A stretch of 64,000 bases of DNA from Steroidobacter denitrificans (GCF_001579945.1 NZ_CP011971.1:1576001-1640000), one strand, 5' to 3'. Positions 29,661-38,717 are shown, counted from the first letter of the stretch. Notes: generated from the letters alone by a model not told the origin. Numbers and translations: made by a program.

Positions 29661-32090
29661 ATGAAGATCGGACTGCATTGGCTGAAGGATTGGGTCGACA
29701 CCGGCGATGACGTGCCGGCGCTGGCGCATGCGCTGACGATGGCGGGCCTGGAGATCGAGGGCATCCATCCGGTGGCGCCATCGCTGAGCGGCGTCGTGGT
29801 GGGTGAGATCCTGGCGGTCGAAATGCATCCGAACGCCCGCAGATTGAGCGTGTGCCGTGTGGCCGGCGGCGGCGAGCCGTTGCAGATCGTGTGCGGTGCG
29901 CCGAATGTGCGTGCCGGCATGAAGGCTCCGCTGGCCCTTGTCGGCGCGGTCCTGCCGGGCGGCATGCGCATCGCAGCGGCGGCGCTGCGCGGCGTGGAGT
30001 CCGCCGGCATGCTGTGCTCGGCGCGTGAACTCGGTCTGAGCGAGGAGTCCTCCGGACTCATGGAACTGCCGATGGATCTCGTCACGGGTCAGGATCTGGT
30101 GAAGGCGCTGGCGCTGGATGACACGGTTCTCGAAATCAACCTGACGCCGAATCGGGGCGACTGCATGAGCATCGCCGGCGTGGCGCGGGAGGTGGCGGCA
30201 TGCCGCCGTCAGAGTTGGCGCCCGCCCGCCATCGCGTCCGTGGAGGCGCGCATCCAGGATCGATTCGAGGTGCGGCTGGAAGCGCCGCAGGCCTGCCCGA
30301 AATTCGTGAGCCGAATCATCCGAGGCATCCGTTCCGAGGCGAAATCACCGCTGTGGATGCAGGAGCGGCTGCGCCGTGCCGGTCTGCGGCCGATCGGTGC
30401 GGTCGTGGACATCACGAACTACGTGATGCTGGAAATGGGTCAGCCCATGCACGCCTATGATTTGGCGCATCTGGAAGGTGCAATCGTGGTACGCCATGCA
30501 CGGGCCGGCGAAGCACTGCGGCTGCTGGATGAGCGGATCGTCGAGCTGACCCCCGACGTGCTGGTGATTGCCGATGATCGCAAATTGCTAGGCATGGCCG
30601 GCGTGATGGGCGGCGCGGACTCCGGCATCGGCGCTGCCACGCAGGATGTATTCCTGGAGGTGGCGTTCTTCGAGCCGGACGCGATTGCCGGGCGCGGCCG
30701 GCGCCGTGGCTTGATCACGGATGCCTCCCAGCGCTTCGAGCGTGGCGTAGATCCGCAACTGCAGGAACGGGCGATCGAACGCGCCACCGCCTTGTTGCTG
30801 GAGCATGCCGGCGGGCTGGCGGGCCCGGTGTCGGTGACGCGCGGCAGCAGGCCTGCAGCCGCCGTGTCGTCGATCCCGCTGCGTCATGCGCGAGTAGAAA
30901 AGGTACTGGGCATGACGCTGGCACCGGCGACGGTGGCCGCACTGCTGGAATCGCTCGGCATGCAGCTCGAGGAGACGCCCGGACCGGATCGGGATTCGAG
31001 CGAGCGTTCTCTTGAATGCCGCGAGGATACCCTGCCTGCACCGTGTTGGCAGGTGAGGCCTCCAAGCTGGCGTTTCGATCTGCATATCGAAGAGGATCTG
31101 ATCGAGGAGATCGCACGACTGGTAGGTTTCGATCGGATTCCGGAGCGTGCGGAACAAGCCGCGCAGCAGGTGCAGCCCTGGACCGAAACACGGTTGAGCA
31201 AGGAGCGCGCGGCAGATGCCCTGGTCGACCGGGGGTATCAGGAAGCCATCACCTATGCCTTCACGGATTCTGCATTTCAGGCGGCGCTGTTGCCCGGTGC
31301 AGCGCTGGCGTTGCGCAATCCGATTTCCGCGGAACTGGCCGTCATGCGCATATCGCTGTGGCCCGGGCTGATTCAAGCGGCGGCCGGCAATCAGCGTCGC
31401 CAACAGTCACGCCTTCGTCTGTTCGAGGTCGGCCGGTGCTATGCGGGCGATACCGGTGCGGAGACGGAGGTCATTGCCGGCATCGCCTCGGGTGCGGCAC
31501 TGCCGGAGCAATGGGGTACGGAGACATCGAAGCTGGATTTTTTCGACGTGAAAGCCGACCTCGGAGCCGTGTTGGCCTTGACCGGCGCAAGTCATGAATT
31601 CCGCTTCGTGGCCCAGCCGAATCCAGCGCTGCATCCGGGGCAAAGCGCTCGCATCCTGCGCAGGGAACAGCCCGTGGGCTGGCTGGGCGCATTGCATCCG
31701 GCACATCTCGATCGGCTTGATTTGACATATCCCGTGTTCGTTTTCGAGTTGGAGACGCAAGCGGGGCTGGCAGCGGCGGTGCCGGAGTTTGTCGAAATTT
31801 CCAAATACCCTGCCATCCGCCGCGATATTGCCGTGATCATCGCGGAATCGCTTCCGGTAGAGGTGCTTCTGGCCAGTGTGCGCAGCCATGCGGGAAGCCT
31901 GCTCAAGACACTGACGATACTGTCCGTGTATCGTGGCAAACAGATCGAGAATGGCAAGAAAAGCATAGCCTTAGGCCTGCATTTACAGGATACTTCCCGA
32001 ACCTTGACCGACGACGAAGCCGACACTGTCGTGACACAAGTCATTCAAGAACTAGGTCGGGAGCTCGATGCCACGATTCGAGACAAATAG
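29661..32090 (+). CDS. pheT: Phenylalanyl-tRNA synthetase beta subunit
   Basis: 809 residues. The tRNA-binding OB domain ([23 protein letters not shown]), the B3/B4 editing region, the B5 domain ([20 protein letters not shown] marks the earlier B3 boundary), the catalytic-like core and the C-terminal anticodon-binding ferredoxin-like domain ([21 protein letters not shown]-type segment, starting ~residue 713) are all present. It completes the alpha2-beta2 enzyme with PheS. Confidence 0.97.
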   Translation: MKIGLHWLKDWVDTGDDVPALAHALTMAGLEIEGIHPVAPSLSGVVVGEILAVEMHPNARRLSVCRVAGGGEPLQIVCGAPNVRAGMKAPLALVGAVLPGGMRIAAAALRGVESAGMLCSARELGLSEESSGLMELPMDLVTGQDLVKALALDDTVLEINLTPNRGDCMSIAGVAREVAACRRQSWRPPAIASVEARIQDRFEVRLEAPQACPKFVSRIIRGIRSEAKSPLWMQERLRRAGLRPIGAVVDITNYVMLEMGQPMHAYDLAHLEGAIVVRHARAGEALRLLDERIVELTPDVLVIADDRKLLGMAGVMGGADSGIGAATQDVFLEVAFFEPDAIAGRGRRRGLITDASQRFERGVDPQLQERAIERATALLLEHAGGLAGPVSVTRGSRPAAAVSSIPLRHARVEKVLGMTLAPATVAALLESLGMQLEETPGPDRDSSERSLECREDTLPAPCWQVRPPSWRFDLHIEEDLIEEIARLVGFDRIPERAEQAAQQVQPWTETRLSKERAADALVDRGYQEAITYAFTDSAFQAALLPGAALALRNPISAELAVMRISLWPGLIQAAAGNQRRQQSRLRLFEVGRCYAGDTGAETEVIAGIASGAALPEQWGTETSKLDFFDVKADLGAVLALTGASHEFRFVAQPNPALHPGQSARILRREQPVGWLGALHPAHLDRLDLTYPVFVFELETQAGLAAAVPEFVEISKYPAIRRDIAVIIAESLPVEVLLASVRSHAGSLLKTLTILSVYRGKQIENGKKSIALGLHLQDTSRTLTDDEADTVVTQVIQELGRELDATIRDK

Positions 32091-32091
32091 C

Positions 32092-32391
32092 ATGGCACTG
32101 ACTAAAGCAGAGATTGCAGAAGCATTGTTCGATCAGCTCGGGCTGAACAAGCGTGAGGCGCGTGAGCTGGTGGATCTGTTTTTCGAGGAGTTGCGCGCCT
32201 CCCTGTCCACGGGAGAGCAAGTGAAACTTTCCGGGTTCGGCAACTTCGATCTTCGCGACAAGAACCAGCGCCCGGGGCGCAATCCGAAAACGGGTGAGGA
32301 AATTCCCATCAGCGCACGTCGCGTAGTGACCTTCCGGCCTGGACAGAAGCTCAAGGCACGAGTGGAAGCATATGCTGGAAGCAGGCAATAA
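32092..32391 (+). CDS. ihfA: Integration host factor alpha subunit
   Basis: 99 residues, [27 protein letters not shown], then [30 protein letters not shown], the beta-arm region that inserts into the DNA minor groove. It is one base after the pheT stop, the classical pheST-ihfA arrangement, and overlaps the merR-like gene by 20 bp. Confidence 0.97.
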   Translation: MALTKAEIAEALFDQLGLNKREARELVDLFFEELRASLSTGEQVKLSGFGNFDLRDKNQRPGRNPKTGEEIPISARRVVTFRPGQKLKARVEAYAGSRQ

Positions 32392-32728
32392 CAGCGAATT
32401 ACCCCCCATCCCGGGGAAGCGCTATTTCACGATCGGTGAAGTCAGCGACCTGTGTGGCGTGAAACCGCATGTGCTGCGCTACTGGGAACAGGAATTCCCT
32501 CAGCTCAAGCCCGTGAAGCGCCGCGGCAACCGTCGCTACTATCAGCGCCAGGACGTGCTGGTCATCCGCCAGATCCGCAGCTTGTTGTATGAACAGGGCT
32601 TCACCATCGGCGGCGCGCGCAATCGCCTGCAGGGCGAGGAAGCCCGCGACGATCTCACCCAGGCGCAGCAGATCGTGCGCCAGCTGCGCACCGAACTGGA
32701 GGAAGTGCTGCGGATTCTGCGGCGCTAG
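32372..32728 (+). CDS. MerR-family transcriptional regulator
   Basis: 118 residues with [31 protein letters not shown], the winged helix-turn-helix of MerR proteins, and a short coiled-coil dimer helix at the C terminus ([18 protein letters not shown]). No cysteine-rich effector site is seen. The gene after ihfA is widely conserved in gammaproteobacteria, but its target is not known to me. Confidence 0.9.
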   Translation: MLEAGNNSELPPIPGKRYFTIGEVSDLCGVKPHVLRYWEQEFPQLKPVKRRGNRRYYQRQDVLVIRQIRSLLYEQGFTIGGARNRLQGEEARDDLTQAQQIVRQLRTELEEVLRILRR

Positions 32729-32762
32729 CCGCCGCGGCGCAGACATAAATCCCGCATCGCGG

Positions 32763-33260
32763 TCAGGTGGCTACCGGAAGCTTGCGGCGCTCGGCGACGC
32801 GCTGGCGGGCCAGCTCGTACACATGCCGGTTGCCACGGTTCCATGTGACGTTCAGCGTGACGCCGTGGATCTTCCAGCCGTCCATGCCTAGCCTGATCCG
32901 GTGAGTGTAATAGCCGCCCAACGTGTGGCTCGAATCGCCCAGGCCGTTGGTCAGAAAGTGCTCAGCCTGCATGTAGACGGTGACCGTGGCCGTGTCGCCA
33001 CGGATATCGAATACCATGTTGGCCAGCAGATGTTGAGTGACATCGAAGCCGGGCAGCAGCATTTGCACGGCGGCGACCCAGTCGTCGCCCCTCATGCGCG
33101 CGGCGGGCTGGCCGTCGTAGGACGAGAAATCGATGTCGACCTCGTCGGCGAAGATCGATCGGTACAGGGCCCAGTCGCGGGTGTCGATCCCCGTCGCGTA
33201 TTTGTTGATCAGGTCGGTCAGATCGGCCCTGTCACGCAGATATTTCAAGTCATCGTTCAT
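32763..33260 (-). CDS. SnoaL-like / NTF2-fold protein
   Basis: 165 residues: YLRDRADLTDLINKYATGIDTRDWALYRSIFADEVDIDF is the typical opening of the SnoaL-like domain, followed by LLPGFDVTQHLLANMVFDIRGDTATVTVYM and TLGGYYTHRIRLGMDGWKIHGVTL. Such proteins are small cone-shaped hydrolases, isomerases or binding proteins, often for steroids or terpenoids. Substrate not inferable. It is encoded convergently to the ihfA operon, next to tRNA-Pro. Confidence 0.83.
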   Translation of the reverse strand: MNDDLKYLRDRADLTDLINKYATGIDTRDWALYRSIFADEVDIDFSSYDGQPAARMRGDDWVAAVQMLLPGFDVTQHLLANMVFDIRGDTATVTVYMQAEHFLTNGLGDSSHTLGGYYTHRIRLGMDGWKIHGVTLNVTWNRGNRHVYELARQRVAERRKLPVAT

Positions 33261-33406
33261 TCTCGTTTCCGTTCCCGGTGCTGAAGCGCCTGCTGCTCAG
33301 ACGGCCTCGGCAGGCAGATGATCTTCGTAGCCGGCAGCTTGCGGGAAGCGGCCGCACAAGTATAGTTGCAAGTTGGCACGGGGCTGTTTAGCATCCGCCG
33401 CCGAGT

Positions 33407-33483
33407 CGGGACGTGGCGCAGTCTGGTAGCGCACTTGCATGGGGTGCAAGGGGTCGGAGGTTCGAATCCTCTCGTCCCGACCA
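33407..33483 (+). tRNA. tRNA-Pro (anticodon GGG)
   Basis: 77 nt including CCA: acceptor CGGGACG pairs with CGTCCCG, anticodon stem CTTGC/GCAAG around ATGGGGT, T-arm GGTTCGAATCC. Everything between this gene's 3' end and about 42.87 kb is accessory, so it is the likely integration target. I found no second copy of its 3' end that would mark the far boundary. Confidence 0.96.
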
Positions 33484-33563
33484 ATCTAAAAACCCCGTAA
33501 AAACAAGCCAATAAGCGCTTTTCTGGTGATTCCTCTTTAAGCCTGAAATCACCTGTTTTCTGT

Positions 33564-33587
33564 TTCCGGCTACAGTTCCGGCTACAG
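33564..33587 (+). repeat. Tandem 12-bp repeat next to tRNA-Pro
   Basis: TTCCGGCTACAG occurs twice back to back (33564-33575 and 33576-33587), 80 bp after the tRNA. Such repeats near an attachment site could be integrase arm-type or excisionase sites, but this is only positional evidence. Confidence 0.5.
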
Positions 33588-33675
33588 TCAGCTCTCAGCA
33601 AAGAGCGGACCGCCGCCGGTGGTGAGACACCGACGACGGCCCTGACCACAACTTGATCCCTTGGAGATCAGAGTC

Positions 33676-33810
33676 ATGGCTGTGCCCATTATCCCGCGAC
33701 TGGTTCGCGGGTGCCTGTTTTGGTTTGTCGGTGACATTGGTTCGATCCGCGCCCGGATTGCGACGGAGGCTCACCCCCTCGACCGTGTGGGCGCTGGGGG
33801 TGTCGCATGA
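33676..33810 (+). CDS. Very small hypothetical protein, first of an ATGA-coupled chain
   Basis: 44 codons, MAVPIIPRLVRGCLFWFVGD onward; a GGAGA-type ribosome-binding site lies 9 nt upstream. It contains a short hydrophobic patch and no known domain. Its TGA overlaps the ATG of the next small gene (ATGA at 33807-33810), which is the main argument that it is translated. Confidence 0.5.
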   Translation: MAVPIIPRLVRGCLFWFVGDIGSIRARIATEAHPLDRVGAGGVA

Positions 33811-33995
33811 GCGCCCTCGATCAATGGGACCTCGCCGTCCTTCACCTCGCCTTCGACTTCCTTGGTCATCACGCCGATTCGGAACTGCTCAAGGCTCGCG
33901 AGCGGGGCAGCCGCCGGAAGCAGCTCTCAATGCTGGTTCTGCGCGAACAAATCGGATCTGTCCGCACGAAGCTCCGCTCGATGGTGTCGCCATGA
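33807..33995 (+). CDS. Small helical hypothetical protein of the tRNA-Pro island
   Basis: 62 residues, MSALDQWDLAVLHLAFDFLG then an Arg/Lys-rich helix (LLKARERGSRRKQLSMLVLR). No family recognised. It overlaps the genes on both sides by 4 bp (ATGA), so three or four tiny proteins appear to be made from one message. Confidence 0.6.
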   Translation: MSALDQWDLAVLHLAFDFLGHHADSELLKARERGSRRKQLSMLVLREQIGSVRTKLRSMVSP

Positions 33996-34201
33996 AGGCG
34001 GCGACCGTCGATCCTGGCCGCCTGAAAGCGGCGGTCGGAACAGAGCTTGGCCACCTCCACAAAACGCACGCGCTGTTGATCGCCGTCCAGTTCGCCGCGA
34101 ACCACGACGCCGACTTCGATGTGAGCGACGCGCTGGCCGTGATTCGGGATCGAGTCGGGCAGTCGATCGCTCGACTCGATACGGCGGAGGTGCGACGATG
34201 A
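33992..34201 (+). CDS. Small hypothetical protein of the tRNA-Pro island
   Basis: 69 residues, MKAATVDPGRLKAAVGTELG onward, with predicted helices (HKTHALLIAVQFAANHDAD, VSDALAVIRDRVGQSIARL). No family recognised. ATGA overlaps join it to both neighbours. Confidence 0.6.
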   Translation: MKAATVDPGRLKAAVGTELGHLHKTHALLIAVQFAANHDADFDVSDALAVIRDRVGQSIARLDTAEVRR

Positions 34202-34242
34202 TCAAGGAGGAAACCCGAACGCCCGCTGCAATTCCAAGCTGA
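34198..34242 (+). pseudogene. Truncated fourth gene of the ATGA chain
   Basis: ATG at 34198 overlaps the previous stop and AAGGAGG follows it within the gene, but the frame closes after 14 codons where the sequence enters the reverse-strand integrase fragment. The true gene was most likely cut off by the rearrangement near 34216. Confidence 0.5.
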
Positions 34243-34630
34243 CGCGAACATACAGATCGCTGACCTTGCCCAGCTTGTCGGCAAGCTCGGCCGCCTTGTT
34301 CTCATTTGTGACAAACACTCGTTTCGGAACATCGAGCTGGACGTTGCTGGACGGTATCAGTCCTTCCTTGCCGACCTTCTCGGCCCACCAGCGCAGATGT
34401 GCAAGACGGTTCTTGAGCGTGCCCGCCGACAGTCCGTCGCTCCGCCAGCGTTCAAGCAGCGCTTCGACATGCTTCCCATTCAGCGAGGTCGCCTTCATCT
34501 GTCGGAAGCCTGCCTCCTTGAGCTGTCGAGCCATCAATTTCAGGCAGCTTTCTCGGTCGCCTTGCGTAGCATGACTGCCGTCTCGATTCCGGTCGCACAG
34601 CTGGCGCAGCGTATATGTCAGATTGTCCAT
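34202..34630 (-). pseudogene. Integrase N-terminal fragment (core-binding domain only)
   Basis: 142 codons starting MDNLTYTLRQLCDRNRDGSH, with KATSLNGKHVEALLERW and LSAGTLKNRLAHLRWWAEKVGK. This is the SAM-like N-terminal region of a family of plasmid/island tyrosine recombinases. Similarity stops after LELQRAFG, just before the catalytic domain, where the small-gene chain joins. The catalytic Arg-His-Tyr residues are absent. An AAGGA ribosome-binding site precedes the start. Confidence 0.75.
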
Positions 34631-34732
34631 TGTGTTCCTTCAAGGGCCATTACAAAATTTGCTGCTGAGTGACGAGCGGTCAGTGTTGATGCCAACTCGC
34701 GGCAAGCGAGATCCCCCGAAGGGGCAAGGGCC

Positions 34733-35032
34733 AGGCGCTCAGCGGAGCCTGTTGCCTCGTCTGAGGCTTCCGCCGTGCCTTCTGTTGAAAGCTCGGGCGG
34801 AGGTTTTGCATGGATGGAAAACGACGCGGGTTTGCTTCGATAAGTTGTCTCCTGTGGTGAAGTGGGGTGAAGAACGGCGCCCAGATCACAGCCATACGGC
34901 CATGATCGGTGCTGAGAGTGACGACGTACGATGACGTACCGGGTGGATGTTTGACGAAAGTGGCTCAGCCTCTTGGGAGGGCGACGCGCAAGTGAGCCTG
35001 GCGCGTCTAGGTGGGGCGGCCGATTGGGTACG
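34733..35032 (+). repeat. Direct repeat A, copy 1 (about 300 bp)
   Basis: The sequence from AGGCGCTCAGCGGAGCCTG to GATTGGGTACG is repeated in the same orientation at 41231-41530. The first 134 bp of both copies align with only a few substitutions; the rest is more diverged but keeps blocks such as GACGCGCAAGTGAGCCTG and TAGGTGGGGCGGCCGATTGGG. Both copies are 300 bp. No long protein or known insertion-sequence end is recognisable. Confidence 0.8.
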
Positions 35033-35495
35033 GCGTCAGCGGCTTGGTGCTTGCATGATGTGGCGCTTGATGCCCCAGCGCCGGATTGCCGGTGATTGTC
35101 TCCGCCGGCAGATTGGTCGGGGACGAGTCTGCTTGGTGGTCATCATGTGAGCGACGTTTAATGCGAAACGTCGCCCGACCGGATTGTTGCTGCAGTTTCG
35201 TGGACCGTCACTGCGGTGGCAGTGACGGCCCAATGTAATAAAGACGATGCCGGCAGCAGTGAACTGCTGGTAGATTGAGCCGCCTCTGGGCAATGGGCGG
35301 TGGCATTATCCATATTAAGGTTCGTATTTGCCGTGTGACGCGCCGAGTCGTTTCGCGCTGGATGGTGGCGGTCAGTTCATCAGCGACATAAGCACCGACT
35401 GCGCTCAATTGCACGCGGTTGCACGCGGTCGATGCCGGCGAGGGCGGCGTTAGCAGTTGGGCTTTCCGGCCACGTCGTTCCTCCACGCTACCCCG
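35033..35495. other. Gene-free stretch with strong hairpin
   Basis: No gene supported. A perfect 10-bp inverted repeat (35205-35214 with 35219-35228, loop GGTG) is present without a T tract on the strand of the neighbouring cassette. It may mark the 3' end of the reverse-strand three-gene operon, 270 bp away. Confidence 0.4.
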
Positions 35496-36323
35496 TTATG
35501 GCTTAATGTCGGCTTCGAGACTTAAATCCTCGAAGCCCCAGTTCTTGTAACTGGCAGCAGTGGCAACTGACATGCGCGCACTACTCGCCAAGTCCACCAC
35601 TTCGACTTCGACGCCGGGTTTGTCGGACAGAATCTCCTCGATCTTGTCACGGACCGTCTCTAACACTTCGAGCTTGGCGGTATTCGCCGCGGCTTCCGGC
35701 TTGGCCAGCAGGATCACCCGCATACGATAGGTCTCTTCCTCGCCCAACTCCTTCTCAGTGGAAAGTGAATACAGCAGTGCTTCGATATCGCTTTCCACCT
35801 TGCTAAGTGTCTTTCGGATACGCTTGTGGCTATCTGTGCCGATCCTTTGGTCTAGCGCGTTGGGAAACGAGCGTCTTCGTACGCGGGCCGACAGCCAGAA
35901 GGTGTAGTGGTCAAGGTCCTCCTCGGTTATCCAAGCATCGGGATCAGGCCTACGTTCCGCGAGAACTGCGCGTCCGACTACAAATCGCATGGGGGCGCAC
36001 AACTCGTGAAGCACGGCCTGTCCCTCAATATTCACGGCTATTCGGAGCCGTCGCGGGTCGCGTGCGTAACCGAACTGTCCCAGCGTTTCTTGGGTCGGCA
36101 GTGGTGCCGCTGGGCACACTTCTATGTACCGCTCCATGGCGCTCGGGCTCACTACGTCGCAGCTATGGCTGGCAATTACAAGCCGAGTTCCAGCCGGTAG
36201 CTCGTGTCCCTCGGGCAAAGGATGCCAATGCGCAGATGCGATCAGTTCCGCTGAATCAGCAAGGGAAAAAATACTCCCTTGGAGCCATCCGAACTCATGG
36301 ATTTGTTTATGATCGATCGCCAT
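35496..36323 (-). CDS. Unknown protein with SHSCD motif, third gene of TIGR04255-associated cassette
   Basis: 275 residues, not assigned to a characterised family. The N-terminal part has LQGSIFSLADSAELI and LVIASHSCDVVSP; Ser-x-Ser-Cys-Asp after two strands resembles a conserved motif in uncharacterised proteins that often sit near defence genes (recollection, not verified). The middle region is Arg-rich (RRSFPNALDQRI) and a helical segment (IRKTLSKVESDIEALLYSL) precedes a C-terminal alpha/beta part. It starts 12 bp after the HTH gene stop and is the last gene of a reverse-strand operon. Confidence 0.6.
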   Translation of the reverse strand: MAIDHKQIHEFGWLQGSIFSLADSAELIASAHWHPLPEGHELPAGTRLVIASHSCDVVSPSAMERYIEVCPAAPLPTQETLGQFGYARDPRRLRIAVNIEGQAVLHELCAPMRFVVGRAVLAERRPDPDAWITEEDLDHYTFWLSARVRRRSFPNALDQRIGTDSHKRIRKTLSKVESDIEALLYSLSTEKELGEEETYRMRVILLAKPEAAANTAKLEVLETVRDKIEEILSDKPGVEVEVVDLASSARMSVATAASYKNWGFEDLSLEADIKP

Positions 36324-36335
36324 TCTGCAGCGAGA

Positions 36336-37052
36336 TCACTCTTTGTCGGCATAGCTCGGTGCATATTTGTCCCGACGACGACGACGCTGCTCTAAAGCGT
36401 CTTCGGCAGGAAATCCGTCAATGCCCCTAAGCTCAGTTAATTCCAATGGACCTGCAGTGGCTGCCCGTATGAGCCGTCGAAGTGCTTCCATATCCAAGTG
36501 TTCTGCACTAAGCATCTCTCCGAGAGTTCGGGACATCACATCCCCTGGAGTACGCATGTGCCATGACGCACGTGCCGACCCCAATCCCGCAGACACCCAT
36601 TCTCCTGCAAAGTGCTCAAGTGCCACAATGCGGTCCCGCGCCCGTGAACGTGGCTGCACACCCCGAAACCACTGGTAAAGCGTCGCGCGCTCGACCTGCA
36701 GCGCGGACGCCAATTGAGACTTAGTCAGCTGTAGCTGACTTTCCAAAGTTTCGAGCGATCGGGTTACAAGCGACGCCGATTGATCGTTCTCGCGATGCGG
36801 GTAATCCGGACCCGACCGGAACTGCATGCGCCACTGCTTGAACGGCGTCTCAACATCGGAGGCGTGATATCCCTGCATGACCAAACTCGAGAGGATTGCT
36901 GCCGCAATCACGACGGACATACCCTGATGCGGACCACTGGACGATGAGTTCGCAAACGGATCGAACGCGGACCCGTAGAGCATGCTCTGCTGTCCGCTCC
37001 CAGAGTGGATTCGATCCCATTCCTCGACATGCGCTGCGCTCGGGTGAGCCAT
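36336..37052 (-). CDS. HTH-containing protein, middle gene of TIGR04255-associated cassette
   Basis: 238 residues from the ATG at 37052, preferred over the GTG at 37061 because AAGGAG lies 8 nt before it and the ATG shares its A with the upstream stop (TGATG). An N-terminal segment contains a hydrophobic stretch (GMSVVIAAAILSSLVMQGY). LQLTKSQLASALQVERATLYQWFRG is a clear Xre/Cro-type helix-turn-helix (~115-140). The C-terminal region (FAGEWVSAGLGSARASWHM, LGEMLSAEHLDMEALRRLI) faintly recalls the toxin-binding domain of Xre-type antitoxins, but I cannot confirm this. A regulator or antitoxin of the cassette is the simplest reading. Confidence 0.65.
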   Translation of the reverse strand: MAHPSAAHVEEWDRIHSGSGQQSMLYGSAFDPFANSSSSGPHQGMSVVIAAAILSSLVMQGYHASDVETPFKQWRMQFRSGPDYPHRENDQSASLVTRSLETLESQLQLTKSQLASALQVERATLYQWFRGVQPRSRARDRIVALEHFAGEWVSAGLGSARASWHMRTPGDVMSRTLGEMLSAEHLDMEALRRLIRAATAGPLELTELRGIDGFPAEDALEQRRRRRDKYAPSYADKE

Positions 37053-37828
37053 CACTTCCACTCCTTGACCGCCTTGTCAGAAATCGCGCGCTTGAACGCC
37101 GATGCAATCGGCTTCTTCAGTTCACGAAGGAATTGCTCAAGCTGCTCAATCCGTGGCATTGATTCGGCACCTTCAATGAAATGATCCGTGTCCAAAAAAA
37201 GGCTGCGTTTGTTGGGGTCAGGCATGCGGACGGGCTTGAGTACTAAGGGCAGCAAGTCCGGCGGAAGGGCGGCATCAAGCACACCTTTGGTCGCACGAAA
37301 GAGGATCTGCCCCATCACCGTTGCGCCGCTCACGACGTATTGCGAGATTTTCTCTGTGACACCATCAAGTTCGAAACCCCTTAACTGAGCATCGATATAG
37401 TCTTCCAGAGGAGCATTCCCTTGATCTGCAATCAGGTCAACGTATCTGAGTCCGATTCGATGCATGCGGGAGATGCCCGCAATCTCGGCGACCGTCGAGA
37501 ATCCTTTGACTATTTCAGGAACGAATTCCTCAAAGTCTGTGTACGCGGTCGTATGGTATGTCAGCGACGCGTTGTAGAGGATATACCCGCTACGAGCATC
37601 CGCCCGTTCGAACCGCCAGCGAGTCTCGTTCCTCAAGGCTATAGCCTTGCTTCTCGGCTGCATCGCTACGTCGGCGATCTGCTCCTCCTCAAATTCTTCG
37701 TACTGTGATCGGAGCCGTTCCTGAATGTCGGGAACGTATTGGGCCATTTTCAGGACCGGCGCGAACCGGATTTGGCACAGCGCATATACTAGGGGGGCAT
37801 GCGAGAGACGCCCCGTAAAATCAGCCAC
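37052..37828 (-). CDS. TIGR04255-family-like protein, first gene of a three-gene cassette
   Basis: 258 residues. The start region (LSHAPLVYALCQIRFAPVLKMAQYVPDIQERLR), the mid segment (HTTAYTDFEEFVPEIVKGFSTVAEIAGISRMHRIGLRYVDLI, split positions ~95-140) and the end (LRELKKPIASAFKRAISDKA) match the sporadically distributed TIGR04255 family as I remember it; no biochemical function is known to me. The start is GTG at 37828 with GGGAG 8 nt upstream. It heads a reverse-strand operon with no gaps, inside an island rich in integrase fragments and toxin-antitoxin genes. Confidence 0.7.
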   Translation of the reverse strand: MADFTGRLSHAPLVYALCQIRFAPVLKMAQYVPDIQERLRSQYEEFEEEQIADVAMQPRSKAIALRNETRWRFERADARSGYILYNASLTYHTTAYTDFEEFVPEIVKGFSTVAEIAGISRMHRIGLRYVDLIADQGNAPLEDYIDAQLRGFELDGVTEKISQYVVSGATVMGQILFRATKGVLDAALPPDLLPLVLKPVRMPDPNKRSLFLDTDHFIEGAESMPRIEQLEQFLRELKKPIASAFKRAISDKAVKEWK

Positions 37829-38025
37829 TTGCGGTACTCCCTAGATCGGAACCTACTCTATGGACATGCGCCCGGAGCGAAAGTTTACACAAAACAATAC
37901 ACTCTGTCCCCTGAAGTAGGGATCGCGCGTGACGAAGTTGGCCCTGGGTGGGCGTCGTGTTCCCCGCGGTCCGCAACCCTGGTTAGCCTCCCTCGAGGGG
38001 CCTTGCTAGCTCATTAAATTGACGA
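37829..38025. promoter_or_regulatory. Upstream region of the three-gene cassette
   Basis: About 200 bp of relatively AT-rich sequence between the excisionase-like gene and the cassette, with several A/T runs at 37880-37905 (reverse strand TTGTTTTGTGTAAAC). It probably contains the cassette promoter, but no pair of -35 and -10 boxes is convincing. Confidence 0.35.
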
Positions 38026-38253
38026 TCATTCCGAGATGGACTGGAGATAACGACGGATTGTAGATCTACGCCATCGATGTGCAGAGCCCAGCCGGCCTCG
38101 CACGTCCGGCGGCGGAAAGCGCCCGCGCGCGATCAGCTCTGATATCCATCGGCGAGTGTAACCGGTCGCGCGCTCTACGTCGCGCGTCTCTATCAGTCCA
38201 TCCAATTCTTCGGCGATCTGCTCCGGGGTCGGTCGGCGGGAATGCGATGGCAT
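38026..38253 (-). CDS. AlpA-like excisionase/DNA-binding protein
   Basis: 75 residues from the ATG at 38253 (the GTG at 38298 would add 15). LIETRDVERATGYTRRWISELIARGRFPPPDVRG and HRWRRSTIRRYLQS form the winged-helix DNA-binding unit of AlpA-type regulators, which activate or direct excision of P4-like elements. It lies 110 bp downstream of an integrase C-terminal fragment in the same orientation, the usual pairing in such islands. Confidence 0.75.
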   Translation of the reverse strand: MPSHSRRPTPEQIAEELDGLIETRDVERATGYTRRWISELIARGRFPPPDVRGRLGSAHRWRRSTIRRYLQSISE

Positions 38254-38363
38254 GTCTACTGCACCACTATCTAGGGTGCGCAGACTGTGCCGGTCCACAT
38301 CGGCTAAGCGCGAGCATCAATGGGGACAAGCGATCAGCCGCATTGCTGATGCCGCCGAGATCG

Positions 38364-38717
38364 TCATGATCCGCGTGCTTTCGCGATCGGGACGACCTTG
38401 CTTAGCTTGCCATCAATGATCGAGCGCAATTCCGTTTCCCATATGGCGAGAGCGCGTTGTTTCTCGTTCCAATAGCTGTGGCGATCGTAGACCGCCGTGA
38501 TGTCGCCGCTGTCGCTGTGGTTCAAAATTTTGCCGACGTGTAGGCGCTCGATGCCGAGCGCGGTCATTTGCGTGGCGGCCGTCCGGCGCAGGTCATGCGG
38601 CGTGAACGGCTCACAGCCGAACAGCTGGGGATGCTTTTCGCCAACGCGATTGTTTCTCAACGCTCGCGACAGCGCTCGCTCGCTTATCGGTGCGTCGGGC
38701 TTAAGCATTGAATGCAC
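38364..38717 (-). pseudogene. P4-type tyrosine integrase, C-terminal fragment
   Basis: 117 codons. PFTPHDLRRTAATQMTALGI holds the catalytic H-x-x-R, ILNHSDSGDITAVYDRHSY holds the second histidine region and tyrosine, and NEKQRALAIWETELRSII is the usual tail. Roughly the first 280 residues of a P4-type integrase are missing; an in-frame stop lies a short way upstream. It is a different integrase from the fragment at 34202-34630. Confidence 0.8.

Noticed and set aside
33257-33649. Reverse-strand frame across tRNA-Pro containing [23 protein letters not shown]
   Set aside because: This is the translation of the tRNA gene region, a well-known spurious annotation in databases.
34623-34934. Forward frame across repeat A (LPPCLLLKARAEVLHGWK)
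   Set aside because: The same frame recurs in copy 2 only because the DNA is repeated; surrounding residues differ and there is no start-site support, so I list only the repeat.
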